A stretch of 37,170 bases of DNA from Rhodospirillales bacterium (GTDB taxonomy: Bacteria > Pseudomonadota > Alphaproteobacteria > Rhodospirillales > Shumkoniaceae): NCBI GenBank assembly GCA_018432935.1, contig JAHDSF010000047.1:68463-105632 (forward strand), in the 5' to 3' direction. The notes below the pieces were generated by a model, which did not search any database, was not told the DNA's origin, and saw nothing but the letters and a program-made list of their open reading frames with translations. Of the stretch, positions 7,538-15,508 are shown piece by piece. Both the position numbers and the translations under genes were made by a program. The number at the start of each line of letters is the position of its first letter. Positions within the stretch are counted from its first letter, which is position 1.

Positions 7538-8563
7538 TCATGCGAAGGCAAGCACCACCTTGCCCTTGACGCTCCCGGACTCGAGATAGGCGTGCGCCTG
7601 CTCGACCTCCTCGGGGGCGAACACGCGGTCGACGGTGGGCCGGATCTTGCCGTCCTCGACCAGCTTCGCGATCGCCTCCAGCGCCTCGCCGTCGGTGTTG
7701 AAGAAGGCGTCGCGGCGCACCACCCCTGCCAGGGCGGCGCGGGAGCGGTTGAACATCGCCGTTCCCAGCAGCATGGCGAAACCGCGGCGCGGGCCGTACT
7801 TGTCGGTCAGCGGCATCAGCGGGCTGTGCAGGCTGATCAGGCGCCCGCCCGGCTTCAGCACGCGCAGCGAGCGCGCCGTCACCTCGCCGCCGGGGACGTC
7901 GAGCACGAGGTCGAACTCGCGCGGCAGGGCGGTGAAATCCTCGCGGGTGCGGTCGACGACGGCGTCGGCGCCGAGACCCTTGACGAACTCGACCTTCTCG
8001 GTCGAGCAGGTCGCGGTGACCCGCGCCCCCCACGCCTTGAGAAGCTGGATCGAGAACGCGCCGACGCCGCCGGAGCCGCCGTGGACCAGCACGTGTTTGC
8101 CGGGGCAGGTGGCGAGGCTCAGTCCGCCCTTGCGGACCAGGGCCGCCCACGCGGTCAGTGCGACGTACGGCAGCGAGCCCGCCTCGACATGGCTCAGGTT
8201 GCGCGGCTTCGGCGCCACATCGTGGGCCCGGATCGCCACGTACTCGGCCTGGCAGCCCGGACGGAAGGGGTCCTGGGCCCCCCACACCTCGTCGCCTTCC
8301 TTGTAGCGGGACACCCTGGGACCGGCCCGCACGACCACGCCCGAGAGGTCGCAGCCGAGCACGATCGGAAAGCGGCCGGCGCCCATCGAGCGGTAGACGT
8401 GGCGGCCGTAGCCGACGCGGCGACGCACGTCGAGCGGATTGACCGATGCGGCATGGACCCGCACCAGCACGTCGTTGGGGGCCACGTCGGGCTCGGGGGC
8501 GGAGGGGTTGAGCCGGAGCACGTCCTTCGCGGCTCCGAAACCGAACAGCTCCACGGCTTTCAC
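7538..8563 (-). CDS. RTN4IP1-like NADPH oxidoreductase (MDR superfamily)
   Basis: 341 residues, a medium-chain dehydrogenase/reductase without the zinc ligands of alcohol dehydrogenases. The GroES-like part carries VHAASVNPLDVRRRVGYG and FPIVLGCDLSGVV. The Rossmann part carries VLVHGGSGGVGAFSIQLLKAW. Several stretches closely follow eukaryotic mitochondrial RTN4IP1/OPA10: GDEVWGA, KPRNLSH, then GSLPYVALTAWAAL and KIRPTVDR near the end. RTN4IP1 is reported to act as an NADPH oxidoreductase in coenzyme Q metabolism. Whether this bacterial protein does so is inference. The start is GTG 8561-8563, with AGAGGAG upstream. It precedes the ABC-2 permease on the same strand. A general quinone oxidoreductase role is the conservative call. 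Confidence 0.85.
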   Translation of the reverse strand: MKAVELFGFGAAKDVLRLNPSAPEPDVAPNDVLVRVHAASVNPLDVRRRVGYGRHVYRSMGAGRFPIVLGCDLSGVVVRAGPRVSRYKEGDEVWGAQDPFRPGCQAEYVAIRAHDVAPKPRNLSHVEAGSLPYVALTAWAALVRKGGLSLATCPGKHVLVHGGSGGVGAFSIQLLKAWGARVTATCSTEKVEFVKGLGADAVVDRTREDFTALPREFDLVLDVPGGEVTARSLRVLKPGGRLISLHSPLMPLTDKYGPRRGFAMLLGTAMFNRSRAALAGVVRRDAFFNTDGEALEAIAKLVEDGKIRPTVDRVFAPEEVEQAHAYLESGSVKGKVVLAFA

Positions 8564-8680
8564 TGGCAGGCTCCTCTTGCTCGCGTGTGCCGGAAGACCG
8601 GGTTCTTATCACAAGGGTGACGGCGATGGCGAGAGAGCGCCCTGGTTCCCAAGCTGCCGCCGCTGTGACATGCTGGCGCG

Positions 8681-9226
8681 ATGAGCCCGGGAAAGCCGCG
8701 CCGCACCCCCCGCAACGTGAGCCGCGCCTCGATCGAGAACGTGGCGCTCCACTACCTCGAGCGCTTCGCCAGCTCGGCCGAGAACCTGCGTCGCGTGCTG
8801 ACCCGACGGGTCGAGCGCGCCGCCCGTTTCCACGAGGTGGACCGCGACGAGGCCGCGGCGTGGATCGCCGAGGTCGTCGACAAGCTGCGCGGCCTCGGCC
8901 TCCTCGACGATCGCGCCTACGCCGAGATGCGGGTGGCCTCCTTGCGCCGCCGCGGCAGCTCGGAGCGGATGATCCGCGGCAAGCTGCTGCAGAAGGGTGT
9001 CGACCCCGCGCTGGTCTCGGCCTCGATCGAGAGCGACCCGGCGGACGATACCGGTGCCGCGGCGGCCTTCGCGCGGCGCCGGCGCATCGGGCCCTACCGC
9101 GCGAGCGCGCGCCGCGAGCACCGCGATCGCGACCTCGCCACCCTGTCGCGGGCGGGATTCTCCTACGATGTGGCGCTGCGCATCGTCGATGCCGAGTCCG
9201 CGGCGGCGCTGGAAAGCTCTTCCTGA
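8681..9226 (+). CDS. recX: RecX-family regulatory protein
   Basis: 181 residues, mostly helical and highly basic. It carries the alphaproteobacterial RecX pattern: ALHYLERFASSAENLRRVL, then RRVERAAR, GLLDDRAYAEMRVASLRRRG and KLLQKGVD. The three-helix repeats typical of the family follow, ending in a segment FSYDVALRIVDAE. RecX binds RecA filaments and limits recombinase activity in the cytoplasm. It is not next to recA here, and no LexA site is evident upstream. The ribosome-binding site is weak, so ATG 8681 is chosen from family length and N-terminal basic residues. Its last 64 bases overlap the 3' end of the convergent MscS-family gene. Confidence 0.87.
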   Translation: MSPGKPRRTPRNVSRASIENVALHYLERFASSAENLRRVLTRRVERAARFHEVDRDEAAAWIAEVVDKLRGLGLLDDRAYAEMRVASLRRRGSSERMIRGKLLQKGVDPALVSASIESDPADDTGAAAAFARRRRIGPYRASARREHRDRDLATLSRAGFSYDVALRIVDAESAAALESSS

Positions 9227-11409
9227 AGCCGCTGTGCGTCCTCCGTGCGCAGGCGAAGCGGCGGCGCCGCGCCCTTCTTGTCCTCGCCGAAGTACACTGT
9301 CGTGTGCGGGAACGGGATCTCGATGCCGCGCTCGTCGAACACCTTCTTCATGCGGCGGTTGAACTCGCGGCCGACCACCCACTGCTTGATCGGCAGCGTC
9401 TTCAACCGGGCCCGGATGATCACCGCGGAATCGGCGAACTTGTCGAGCCCCATCACCTCAAGCGGCTCCAGCATCAGCGGCGCGAAGGCGGGATCGGCCC
9501 GCATCTCGTCGCCGATCCCGCGCAGGACCTCGATCACCTCGTCGACGTTCTCGCGGTAGCCGATGCCGACGTCGAGAACGTAGAACGAATAGTCCTTGGT
9601 CATGTTGGTGACCGTGCTGACCGCGCTGAACGGAACCGTGTGCACGCTGCCGTCAAGCGCCCGCAGCCGGATCGATCGCACCGACATCGCCTCGACGACG
9701 CCGGTCAGCCCGCCCAGGGACACCACGTCGCCGACCGAGATCGTGTCCTCGAACAGGATGAAGGCGCCGGTGATCACGTCCTGCACCATCTTCTGCGAGC
9801 CGAAGCCGACCGCCAGCCCGAGCACCCCGGCGCCGGCCAGCAGGGGGGCGATGTTGATGCCGACCTCGGACAGCACGATCAGCCCCACCACCACCACCAG
9901 GAACACCAGGAGCGCGTTGCGGGCAAGCGGCAGCAGGGTGCGCGCCCTGGCGCTGCGGGTGACGACGACGCCGTTGCCGTCGACCTGCTTCAGGTAGCCC
10001 TCGATCGCCGAGCTCACCGCCTCCCACACCAGGATCGCCAGGAACAACACGAAGGCGATCGTCGCCAACGCCTCGGTGACCCGTGCCCCCGCCGGCGACG
10101 ACATCGCCGCGAACACGTCAAGCCCCCACGCCTCGAGGATCCCGAGCGCGGCCACCACGTAGATGGCGACGCGAAACACCATCCGCAGCACCGACAGGTA
10201 GCGGTTGGCGCGCACGTCGAGGCCGGGGAAGCGGGCCAGCATCTCGGGGCTGATCGAGAACGCACGGTCGACGATGCGGTGCAGGGCGGTGAGGGCGAAG
10301 CGGGCGACCGCCAGGATGATCACCGTCACCACCGTCGCCCGGACGATGAACTCGAAACCGCCAGTGATCGCCAGCGCCCACACCAGATAGATGCCGACGA
10401 TATAGACGATCGCCAGCACGTGCCAGACGGCGGCCAGGCGATGCCGCACGGTGCCGACCCACTTGTTGCGGTCGTCGTCCTCGCCGCGCAGCCAGTCGGC
10501 CACGGCGGCCCGGTTCTGCAGCACCAGCACCGCCGCCATCCCCGCCACCAGCAGGCCGAGCAGCCGCAGCGCACCGCGATAGCCGGCGGTCGGCAGCCCG
10601 AGCAGCAGAGCCGCCTCGGCGATGAAGTAGCCGATCACACCGATCTGCACGAAGCGGCGCACCCAGATGTACAGGTAGTTGGCGGTCTCGTCGCTGGCCG
10701 GCAGCAGCCGGAGCGACGGCATGGCCGGCATCAGGATGGCGCGCGCCAGCGCCAGCAGGGCACGAACCACGATGTTGGCGTTGATGACGGTGAAGGCGAC
10801 GACGTAGACTTTCGGGTCCGAGCGGGTCAGCGGCAGCACCGCGTTGGCCGCCACGTAGAAGGCGACGATCGGCAGGATGTCGAGCAGGATGCGCGCCAGC
10901 GCCAGCGGGACCCGCAGGATGTACCGGGCGGTCTGCCGCGTCTCCAGCGCCGCCCGCGGCCGCCGCAGCAGCCGGATCGCGAGGCGCTCGGCCAGCATGC
11001 CCGCGGCCACCAGCAGGACCAGGTTGAAGGCCAGTGCGAACCACAGCTCGCGGGCCTGGATGTTGGTGACCTGGGACTCGGCCCAGGCGCCGAGCAGCGG
11101 CAGGTCGGCCAACAGGCTGCTGAACGCCGCAACCTGCACCCCGAGCAGGGATGCGCTGTCGACCAGGGTGGCGATCAGGCGGGCGCCCAGCCCGTCGACG
11201 GGGCTCTCCTCGGCGGTGCCCCGCTTCACCTCGACCAGGGCCTTGATCTTGCCGACCAGGTCGGCCCGCCGCGCCGGATCCTCCAGGGCGGCGGCGAGAT
11301 CCTCGAGCTCGCCGGCGGTGATCTCCTGATGCGGCGCCACCGACTGCGCCGTGGCGGGCGAGGCCGCCCAGGCGCACAGGACGACGAGAACAATCGCGAG
11401 CCAACGCAT
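9163..11409 (-). CDS. Large MscS-family mechanosensitive channel (YbiO-like)
   Basis: 748 residues. A signal peptide (MRWLAIVLVVLCAWAASPATAQ) is followed by a periplasmic N-terminal part to about residue 110. Around ten membrane helices follow, then the MscS core. The pore helix and beta-domain region reads NIAPLLAGAGVLGLAVGFGSQKMVQDVITG, split here as a motif from NIAPLL to VQDVI, then FEDTISVGDVV. The C-terminal domain includes LPIKQWVVGREFNRRMKK. Size, the cleaved leader and the SARTRTLL-like linker (here SARARTLLPLARNALL) match E. coli YbiO. It would open under membrane tension and release osmolytes on hypo-osmotic shock. ATG 11407-11409 is chosen because the leader begins there. The end overlaps recX. 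Confidence 0.9.
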   Translation of the reverse strand: MRWLAIVLVVLCAWAASPATAQSVAPHQEITAGELEDLAAALEDPARRADLVGKIKALVEVKRGTAEESPVDGLGARLIATLVDSASLLGVQVAAFSSLLADLPLLGAWAESQVTNIQARELWFALAFNLVLLVAAGMLAERLAIRLLRRPRAALETRQTARYILRVPLALARILLDILPIVAFYVAANAVLPLTRSDPKVYVVAFTVINANIVVRALLALARAILMPAMPSLRLLPASDETANYLYIWVRRFVQIGVIGYFIAEAALLLGLPTAGYRGALRLLGLLVAGMAAVLVLQNRAAVADWLRGEDDDRNKWVGTVRHRLAAVWHVLAIVYIVGIYLVWALAITGGFEFIVRATVVTVIILAVARFALTALHRIVDRAFSISPEMLARFPGLDVRANRYLSVLRMVFRVAIYVVAALGILEAWGLDVFAAMSSPAGARVTEALATIAFVLFLAILVWEAVSSAIEGYLKQVDGNGVVVTRSARARTLLPLARNALLVFLVVVVGLIVLSEVGINIAPLLAGAGVLGLAVGFGSQKMVQDVITGAFILFEDTISVGDVVSLGGLTGVVEAMSVRSIRLRALDGSVHTVPFSAVSTVTNMTKDYSFYVLDVGIGYRENVDEVIEVLRGIGDEMRADPAFAPLMLEPLEVMGLDKFADSAVIIRARLKTLPIKQWVVGREFNRRMKKVFDERGIEIPFPHTTVYFGEDKKGAAPPLRLRTEDAQRLQEELSSAAADSASTMRSATS

Positions 11410-11614
11410 GGTGATCCCCCACTGCAGGACGGAGCGGCGATGCACGGCCGGCGCCCCGGGACGCCCGACCTTAGCGTCTCGCCCGGACGCGGCAACAGTT
11501 TTGGGCAAGCCCCTGAAAACGCATGCCGTTCTCCCCGGGCCGTCGCGGCCCGGATGGCAGCGGACGGATGACCTCCCATCTTTTCCCTGTCATCACCGGC
11601 GAGGAGGCCGCCCC

Positions 11615-11950
11615 ATGAGCGTCACCATCTATCACAATCCGCGCTGCAGCAAGTCCCGCCGCGCGCTCGAGCTGCTCCGCGAGCGCGGCATCGAGCCTGA
11701 GGTCGTCGCCTACCTGGAGACGCCGCCGGACGAGGCCGAACTGCGCCGCATCCTCGCCCTCCTCGGGGTCGGTCCGCGGGCCCTGCTGCGGCGCGTCGAG
11801 GCGAAGGAGGCCGGCCTCGGCGACCTCGACGACGACGCGCTGATCCGCGCCATGGTTGCGCACCCCGCCGTGATCGAGCGCCCGGTGGTGGTGTCCGGCG
11901 GCAAGGCGGTCGTCGGCCGCCCGCCCGAGAAGGTGCTGGAGATCCTCTAG
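11615..11950 (+). CDS. ArsC/YfgD-family thioredoxin-fold reductase
   Basis: 111 residues with GAGGAGG upstream of the ATG. The N-terminal IYHNPRCSKSRRALELL carries the single catalytic Cys11 of the ArsC family. The C-terminal half reads MVAHPAVIERPVVV and ends GRPPEKVLEIL. Both ends follow E. coli YfgD more closely than plasmid ArsC, and the length is that of the short YfgD group. Glutaredoxin-coupled arsenate reduction is known for ArsC, but the physiological role of YfgD-type proteins is not settled. No ars operon (arsR, arsB, acr3) is nearby, which weakens an arsenic-resistance reading. Its stop overlaps by four bases the end of the convergent transporter gene. Confidence 0.88.
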   Translation: MSVTIYHNPRCSKSRRALELLRERGIEPEVVAYLETPPDEAELRRILALLGVGPRALLRRVEAKEAGLGDLDDDALIRAMVAHPAVIERPVVVSGGKAVVGRPPEKVLEIL

Positions 11951-12849
11951 GTCCGTGACCTGCTGGGCAGCAGCGCCAGCCCGAGGCCGCCGCACACCAG
12001 AAGCATGGCGGCAACCTGGCGCACGCCCAGCGGCTCGCCCAGCGCGATCGCCCCGGAGATCACGCCGATCACCGGGATCATCAGGGTGCCGATCGCCGAC
12101 ACCGTAGCCGGGAACAGGTGGACCACCCGGAAAAACCCCCAGCTGCAGAAGGCCATCGGCCCCAGGACCACGAACCCGATCCACAGCCAGATCTCGGCCG
12201 GCAGGCCGGTCGGTAAACGGGATTCCAGGGCGAACGCGCCGACCAGGATCGGCAGGCTGCCGAGGACGAGCTGCCAGCCGGCCAGAGAGATGGTCGGCAT
12301 GTCCCAGCGCACCCGCTTCAGCAGCACCACGCCGATCGCCCAGCTCACCGCCGCGCCCAGCATGTACAGGGCGCCCAGCGGCTCCGCCCCCATCGCGCGG
12401 AAATTGGTGCCCAGCAGCACCGCGACCCCGGACAGGCCGAGCACGAGCGCCCCCGCATAGCGCAGGCGCATCGCCTCGCCCAGCACGAACACGCTGAGGA
12501 TCGAAGCCCACACCGGCATCGTGAAGGCGATCAGCGCCGCCTCGCCCGAGGGCAGGATGGTGATCCCGAAAGCGCTGAAGACATGCCAGCCGGTGACGTT
12601 GAACAGCGAGGCGAAGGCGAGCGGCAGGGCGACCCGCGCCGGCACCCGCAGGGACAGCCCGAGCGCGGCGGCCAGCCCGAGCAGGATGACGCCGCTGGCC
12701 GGCACCACCACGGCGCGGAAGGTCCATGGCGGCATCACCCCCAGGATGACCTTCATCACCGGCCAGTTGACGCCCCACATGAGCGTCACGAAGGCAAGCA
12801 GGATCAGCCCGGCCCGCGGCAGACGCTGCACGGCGGATGAGGTGCCCAC
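11947..12849 (-). CDS. DMT-superfamily transporter (EamA domains)
   Basis: 300 residues, ten predicted membrane helices in two EamA halves (about 14-145 and 157-293). The typical N-terminal sequence FVTLMWGVNWPVMK and the second-half EPLG....AMLLVCGGLGLALLP are present. These are inner-membrane exporters of metabolites or amino acids. The substrate cannot be predicted. The start is taken as GTG 12847-12849, one base after the stop of the phosphoribosyltransferase gene, with no strong ribosome-binding site. A second GTG six codons later is possible. It is probably co-transcribed with gpt. Confidence 0.88.
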   Translation of the reverse strand: MGTSSAVQRLPRAGLILLAFVTLMWGVNWPVMKVILGVMPPWTFRAVVVPASGVILLGLAAALGLSLRVPARVALPLAFASLFNVTGWHVFSAFGITILPSGEAALIAFTMPVWASILSVFVLGEAMRLRYAGALVLGLSGVAVLLGTNFRAMGAEPLGALYMLGAAVSWAIGVVLLKRVRWDMPTISLAGWQLVLGSLPILVGAFALESRLPTGLPAEIWLWIGFVVLGPMAFCSWGFFRVVHLFPATVSAIGTLMIPVIGVISGAIALGEPLGVRQVAAMLLVCGGLGLALLPSRSRT

Positions 12850-12850
12850 C

Positions 12851-13348
12851 TCAGCCGCGACCCTTTTCCTCGGCCAGGGGCATCACGTACTGCGGCTCGG
12901 TGTCCCAGGGGAAGAACACCCACGTGTTCTGCTCGACCTGGCTGACGAACATGTCGACGAACGGCAGCCCGGCGGGCTTGGCGTAGACGGTGGCGAAATA
13001 GGCCTTGGGCAGGATGCGCCGCGCCTCCTTGGCGGTGGTGCCGGTGTCGACCAGGTCGTCGACCATCAGCCAGCCTTCCCCGCCGCAGGCGGCGGCCTGC
13101 TCCGGGACCTTGAGCACGTTGACCCTGCCCCGGACCTGCTCGTCGTAGCTCGAGATGCACAGGGTATCGACGATGCGGAGCGACATCTCGCGGGCGACGA
13201 TGGCGGCGGGAACCAGCCCGCCCCGGGTCAACGCGACGATCCCCTTCCAGGGGCCCAGCGGCATCAGCCGCCGCACCAGACGCTTGGTGTCGCGGTGGAC
13301 CTCGGTCCACGTCACCGGATGGGTTTCGAGATCGTCTCGTAAGGCCAT
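12851..13348 (-). CDS. gpt: Xanthine-guanine phosphoribosyltransferase
   Basis: 165 residues, type I phosphoribosyltransferase. The PRPP-binding loop is WLMVDDLVDTGTTAKEAR (about 93-110), and the substrate region ends in WVFFPWDTEPQY, as in E. coli Gpt. LTRGGLVPAAIVARE forms the PPi loop. It salvages xanthine and guanine with PRPP to XMP and GMP in the cytoplasm. ATG 13346-13348 follows AAGGGTG. It is the first gene of a pair with the DMT transporter one base downstream, so a role for the transporter in purine handling is conceivable but unsupported. Confidence 0.93.
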   Translation of the reverse strand: MALRDDLETHPVTWTEVHRDTKRLVRRLMPLGPWKGIVALTRGGLVPAAIVAREMSLRIVDTLCISSYDEQVRGRVNVLKVPEQAAACGGEGWLMVDDLVDTGTTAKEARRILPKAYFATVYAKPAGLPFVDMFVSQVEQNTWVFFPWDTEPQYVMPLAEEKGRG

Positions 13349-13426
13349 GCTAGCACCCTTGGAATGATGAGGCCGGCGATTTAAGCCGAAAGCGCCGTTG
13401 CGGGCAACGCTGCTCTTGGAAAGAGA

Positions 13427-13455
13427 ACCGGCGCCCCCGACCCAGGGGCGCCGGT
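13427..13455 (-). terminator. Rho-independent terminator after the OmpA-like lipoprotein gene
   Basis: A perfect 11-bp stem (ACCGGCGCCCC/GGGGCGCCGGT) with a 7-base loop. On the minus strand it is followed by TCTCTTTCC. It lies 27 bases past the stop at 13482 and separates that gene from gpt. Confidence 0.75.
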
Positions 13456-13481
13456 ATTCCGCTTCGGTCCCGCCCGCCCGG

Positions 13482-14621
13482 TCAGCGGACGTAGACGTGA
13501 ACCTCGTTGTTGCGGGCCTGATCGCTGACCCGCGACGACATGGCGACCCGCTGGTTGGGCAGGCCCATCTCGATCAGCGAGCGCAGCACGCCCTCGGCGT
13601 TGCGCTGGGCGCGGGTCTGGTTGATCGCCGTCTGCGCCTGACCGCCGCTGGTGGTCGCCACCGCGACGACGTCGAACACCGCGTCGGGGCGCTGCTCCAG
13701 CACCCTGCCGACCGCGTTGTAGAGGGCCTGCTGGTAGGCGACGTTGGCGCGGTCGAAACGGATCACCACCAGCGGCCGCCGGTTCGCGGTATCGACCACG
13801 CGGGCCGGCGAAACTCCGCCGCCCAGCGCCGAGGCCAGGGCCCGGTTGGTCAGGCTGCCGCCGTAGACCTCGCCGCTCTTGATGCCGCTGGACAGCACGT
13901 TGAGGTTGCCGCGCTCGGTCGAGACGTAGGCGGTCTGGCGGCGGATGTCGTCGGACACCTCCTTGAGCAGGCGGTCGATCAGCACCACGGTGCGGTCGAT
14001 CTCGTCGGACAGGATGGCAAGCTGGCGATGGTCCTCGTCGACGGCGCCCGAAATGTTGAACGCGGCCCGCGACGATTCCGAGAGATAGGCGGACATGGTC
14101 GAGTCCTTGCCGATCTCGCTCGCCAGCGAGTTCATCCGCGAGACGTCCTCGGCCAGTCGGTTGAGGTCGTTCTGCGCGTTGTTGAACTGCTGCTCGAGCA
14201 CCGGGTTGCCGGGCGTGGTGCCGACCTGGAGCCGCGTGTTGATGGCGGCGACGGCGCCGTGGTACTGCTGGGCGTCGCGCACCATCTGGGCGCGCAGTTC
14301 CTGAAGCTGCTGGTTGTGGGCGGTGATGTTGCCCTGCAGGCGTCGCAGCTCCTCGCGAAGGTCGACCACCTTCTTGCCGACGAACGTGCCTGTGGCGGCG
14401 CCGGGCGTGACCCCGGCGGGCTCGAAATTGGAGGTGCCGAGGGCCGGCTGCGGAGCCGCCCGCTCGACCGGCGCCGGCCGGCTCGCGGGCGCCTGGGCCT
14501 GCTGCTGGGCCGCCGGATCCTCCCCCGACAAGGACGGCCACAAAGCCTCTTCGGTAAACGAGCACGCGGGCAGGACGAGAATCGCCCCCACGATCAAGAC
14601 CCCAACCCTCGTAAGAACCAT
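13482..14621 (-). CDS. Lipoprotein with coiled coil and OmpA-like C-terminal domain
   Basis: 379 residues. The signal peptide ends in LPAC with the lipid Cys at 20. A Pro/Ala/Gln-rich linker (about 30-60) is followed by a coiled-coil-like helix VDLREELRRLQGNITAHNQQLQELRAQ split around 85-115 and further helical segments to about 250. The C-terminal ~110 residues fit an OmpA-like peptidoglycan-associated fold: RPLVVIRFDRANVAYQ, then ALYNAVGRVLEQRPDA, and NQTRAQRNAEGVLRSLIEMGLPNQRV. The usual D and R diaminopimelate ligands are only partly recognisable, so peptidoglycan binding is a family inference. It may tether outer membrane to wall. ATG 14619-14621 is chosen because the leader starts there. 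The upstream open frame reads across the tRNA and is not coding. Confidence 0.82.
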   Translation of the reverse strand: MVLTRVGVLIVGAILVLPACSFTEEALWPSLSGEDPAAQQQAQAPASRPAPVERAAPQPALGTSNFEPAGVTPGAATGTFVGKKVVDLREELRRLQGNITAHNQQLQELRAQMVRDAQQYHGAVAAINTRLQVGTTPGNPVLEQQFNNAQNDLNRLAEDVSRMNSLASEIGKDSTMSAYLSESSRAAFNISGAVDEDHRQLAILSDEIDRTVVLIDRLLKEVSDDIRRQTAYVSTERGNLNVLSSGIKSGEVYGGSLTNRALASALGGGVSPARVVDTANRRPLVVIRFDRANVAYQQALYNAVGRVLEQRPDAVFDVVAVATTSGGQAQTAINQTRAQRNAEGVLRSLIEMGLPNQRVAMSSRVSDQARNNEVHVYVR

Positions 14622-14872
14622 TGCGTTTGCCTTGCTTTTTGCCGGGAATGCTCGGTCAGAGGACGTTATTTGGTTATCGGATGCACGCTGCGGTGGATGC
14701 CGCGTCACTTCCGCTTCGATTGTTCCGGATATTACTCGAACGGCCAAGGGCAAACAAGGCAAGTTTTCCGGCGGCGCTCGCGTTTTTCCCGGAAGGTTCC
14801 GCTTGCAAAGGCGCGGCACCTGCGATAGGTTGCCGACCCTCCGCGGAAGGGCGCTCCCCTCCGCGGCCCCGG

Positions 14873-14949
14873 GCGCCCATAGCTCAATTGGATAGAGCAT
14901 CTGACTACGGATCAGAAGGCTAGGGGTTCGAGTCCTCTTGGGCGCGCCA
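14873..14949 (+). tRNA. tRNA-Arg (anticodon ACG)
   Basis: 77 bases with encoded CCA. The acceptor stem GCGCCCA pairs with TGGGCGC and the discriminator is G46 of that line. The D arm is GCTC...GAGC. The anticodon stem TCTGA/TCAGA encloses loop CTACGGA with anticodon ACG. The T arm is AGGGG-TTCGAGT-CCTCT. ACG (read ICG) decodes CGU, CGC and CGA. A terminator hairpin follows directly. Confidence 0.95.
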
Positions 14950-14961
14950 ATTCGAAAAGGC
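14944..14961 (+). repeat. 18-bp direct repeat, copy 1 (tRNA-Arg 3' end)
   Basis: GCGCCAATTCGAAAAGGC spans the last bases of the tRNA and the first arm of its terminator. An exact second copy is at 16811-16828. A duplicated tRNA 3' end bracketing accessory genes is what site-specific integration leaves, but no integrase is present. Confidence 0.6.
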
Positions 14962-14990
14962 CGTTGGATCAATGATCTAGCGGCCTTTTT
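14955..14990 (+). terminator. Terminator of tRNA-Arg
   Basis: A 17-bp stem from AAAAGGCCG to CGGCCTTTT, fully paired with two G-T wobbles and closing on a TCAATGA loop. It is followed by T and lies five bases after CCA. Confidence 0.85.
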
Positions 14991-15103
14991 CGTGCCCGGA
15001 GATTGCCGTGTCTCAGGGGCTCTGCGGCTTCCGCGCTACACCGATTGATCCAGGCCCCGCCATTGGGCGGTTTCCAGGACCCTCCACTGGGATCCACGCA
15101 AGG

Positions 15104-15130
15104 AAACCCCCGCGCATGGCGGGGGAGTTT
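15104..15130 (+). terminator. GC-rich hairpin, possible terminator
   Basis: CCCCCGC and GCGGGGG pair around GCATG. The flanking AAAC and GTTT extend the stem with one bulged A. It lies between the tRNA terminator and the PAS-like gene, with no gene directly upstream on the plus strand, so it may be a leader structure instead. Confidence 0.4.
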
Positions 15131-15421
15131 GGCAGTGCTCAAGCGTGGGCGCCGAGCGAGACGCGCGCGATTGGGCGCGGGAGTGCTCGCGCTCGTGGGC
15201 GCCGTCCTGCGGGGGATGGGAAAGCCCGTTCGTTCGCCGGTGCCTTTCCCGTGTCGCCGCCAACCTTTAGGGGCATGAAGTGGCGGCTCGTCGCATCTGG
15301 GGCGGCAACCATGGGGTGTCAACGTCGCTCAACCTTAATCGACCTCTGTCCAGGCCATTCGGCCAATGTTTCCGCCGGTCCGGACCTATCTATCCGTCCG
15401 GCCATACTCGCGATCGTTGAC

Positions 15422-15434
15422 CGGGAAGTTCCCG
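15422..15434. promoter_or_regulatory. 13-bp palindrome upstream of PAS-like gene 1
   Basis: CGGGAA-G-TTCCCG is exactly symmetric, overlaps the end of TTGACC (15417-15422) and lies 75 bases upstream of the ATG at 15509. Operator function is inferred from position only. Confidence 0.3.
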
Positions 15435-15508
15435 CCCTATGCCATAGTCCGGCGGTGCGGGCCATTTCCCCCGTGGGAACCCGCTCCGGCGCTGCCTACC
15501 TGCCGCAA

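Larger units (their letters stand above)
14992..15508. other. Gene-free stretch with hairpin and palindrome
   Basis: No convincing gene. One forward frame stays open from 15008 into the PAS-like gene, but its upstream part has no ribosome-binding site and an Arg/Pro/Ala-rich random composition. Structured elements are a GC hairpin at 15104-15130 (AAACCCCCGC / GCGGGGGaGTTT, terminator-like on the plus strand) and the exact palindrome CGGGAA-G-TTCCCG at 15422-15434. TTGACC at 15417 could be a -35 element, but no good -10 is at the right spacing. Confidence 0.5.

Noticed and set aside
8587-11571. A 994-codon plus-strand frame across recX and the MscS-family gene
   Set aside because: It runs antisense to the membrane channel. 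Its product is dominated by His, Gln, Arg and Asp, the mirror of hydrophobic codons.
11615-11950. Arsenic-resistance operon
   Set aside because: Only a YfgD/ArsC-like gene is present. No arsR, arsB/acr3 or arsH is nearby, so a dedicated resistance locus is not supported.
14622-14972. N-terminal extension of the OmpA-like lipoprotein across the tRNA gene
   Set aside because: It would translate the complement of tRNA-Arg, and the lipoprotein leader begins at 14621.
15008-15508. Upstream extension of the first PAS-like gene to ATG/GTG at 15008
   Set aside because: Random high-GC composition, hairpins within it, no ribosome-binding site, and no match to the paralogue before MAAIW.
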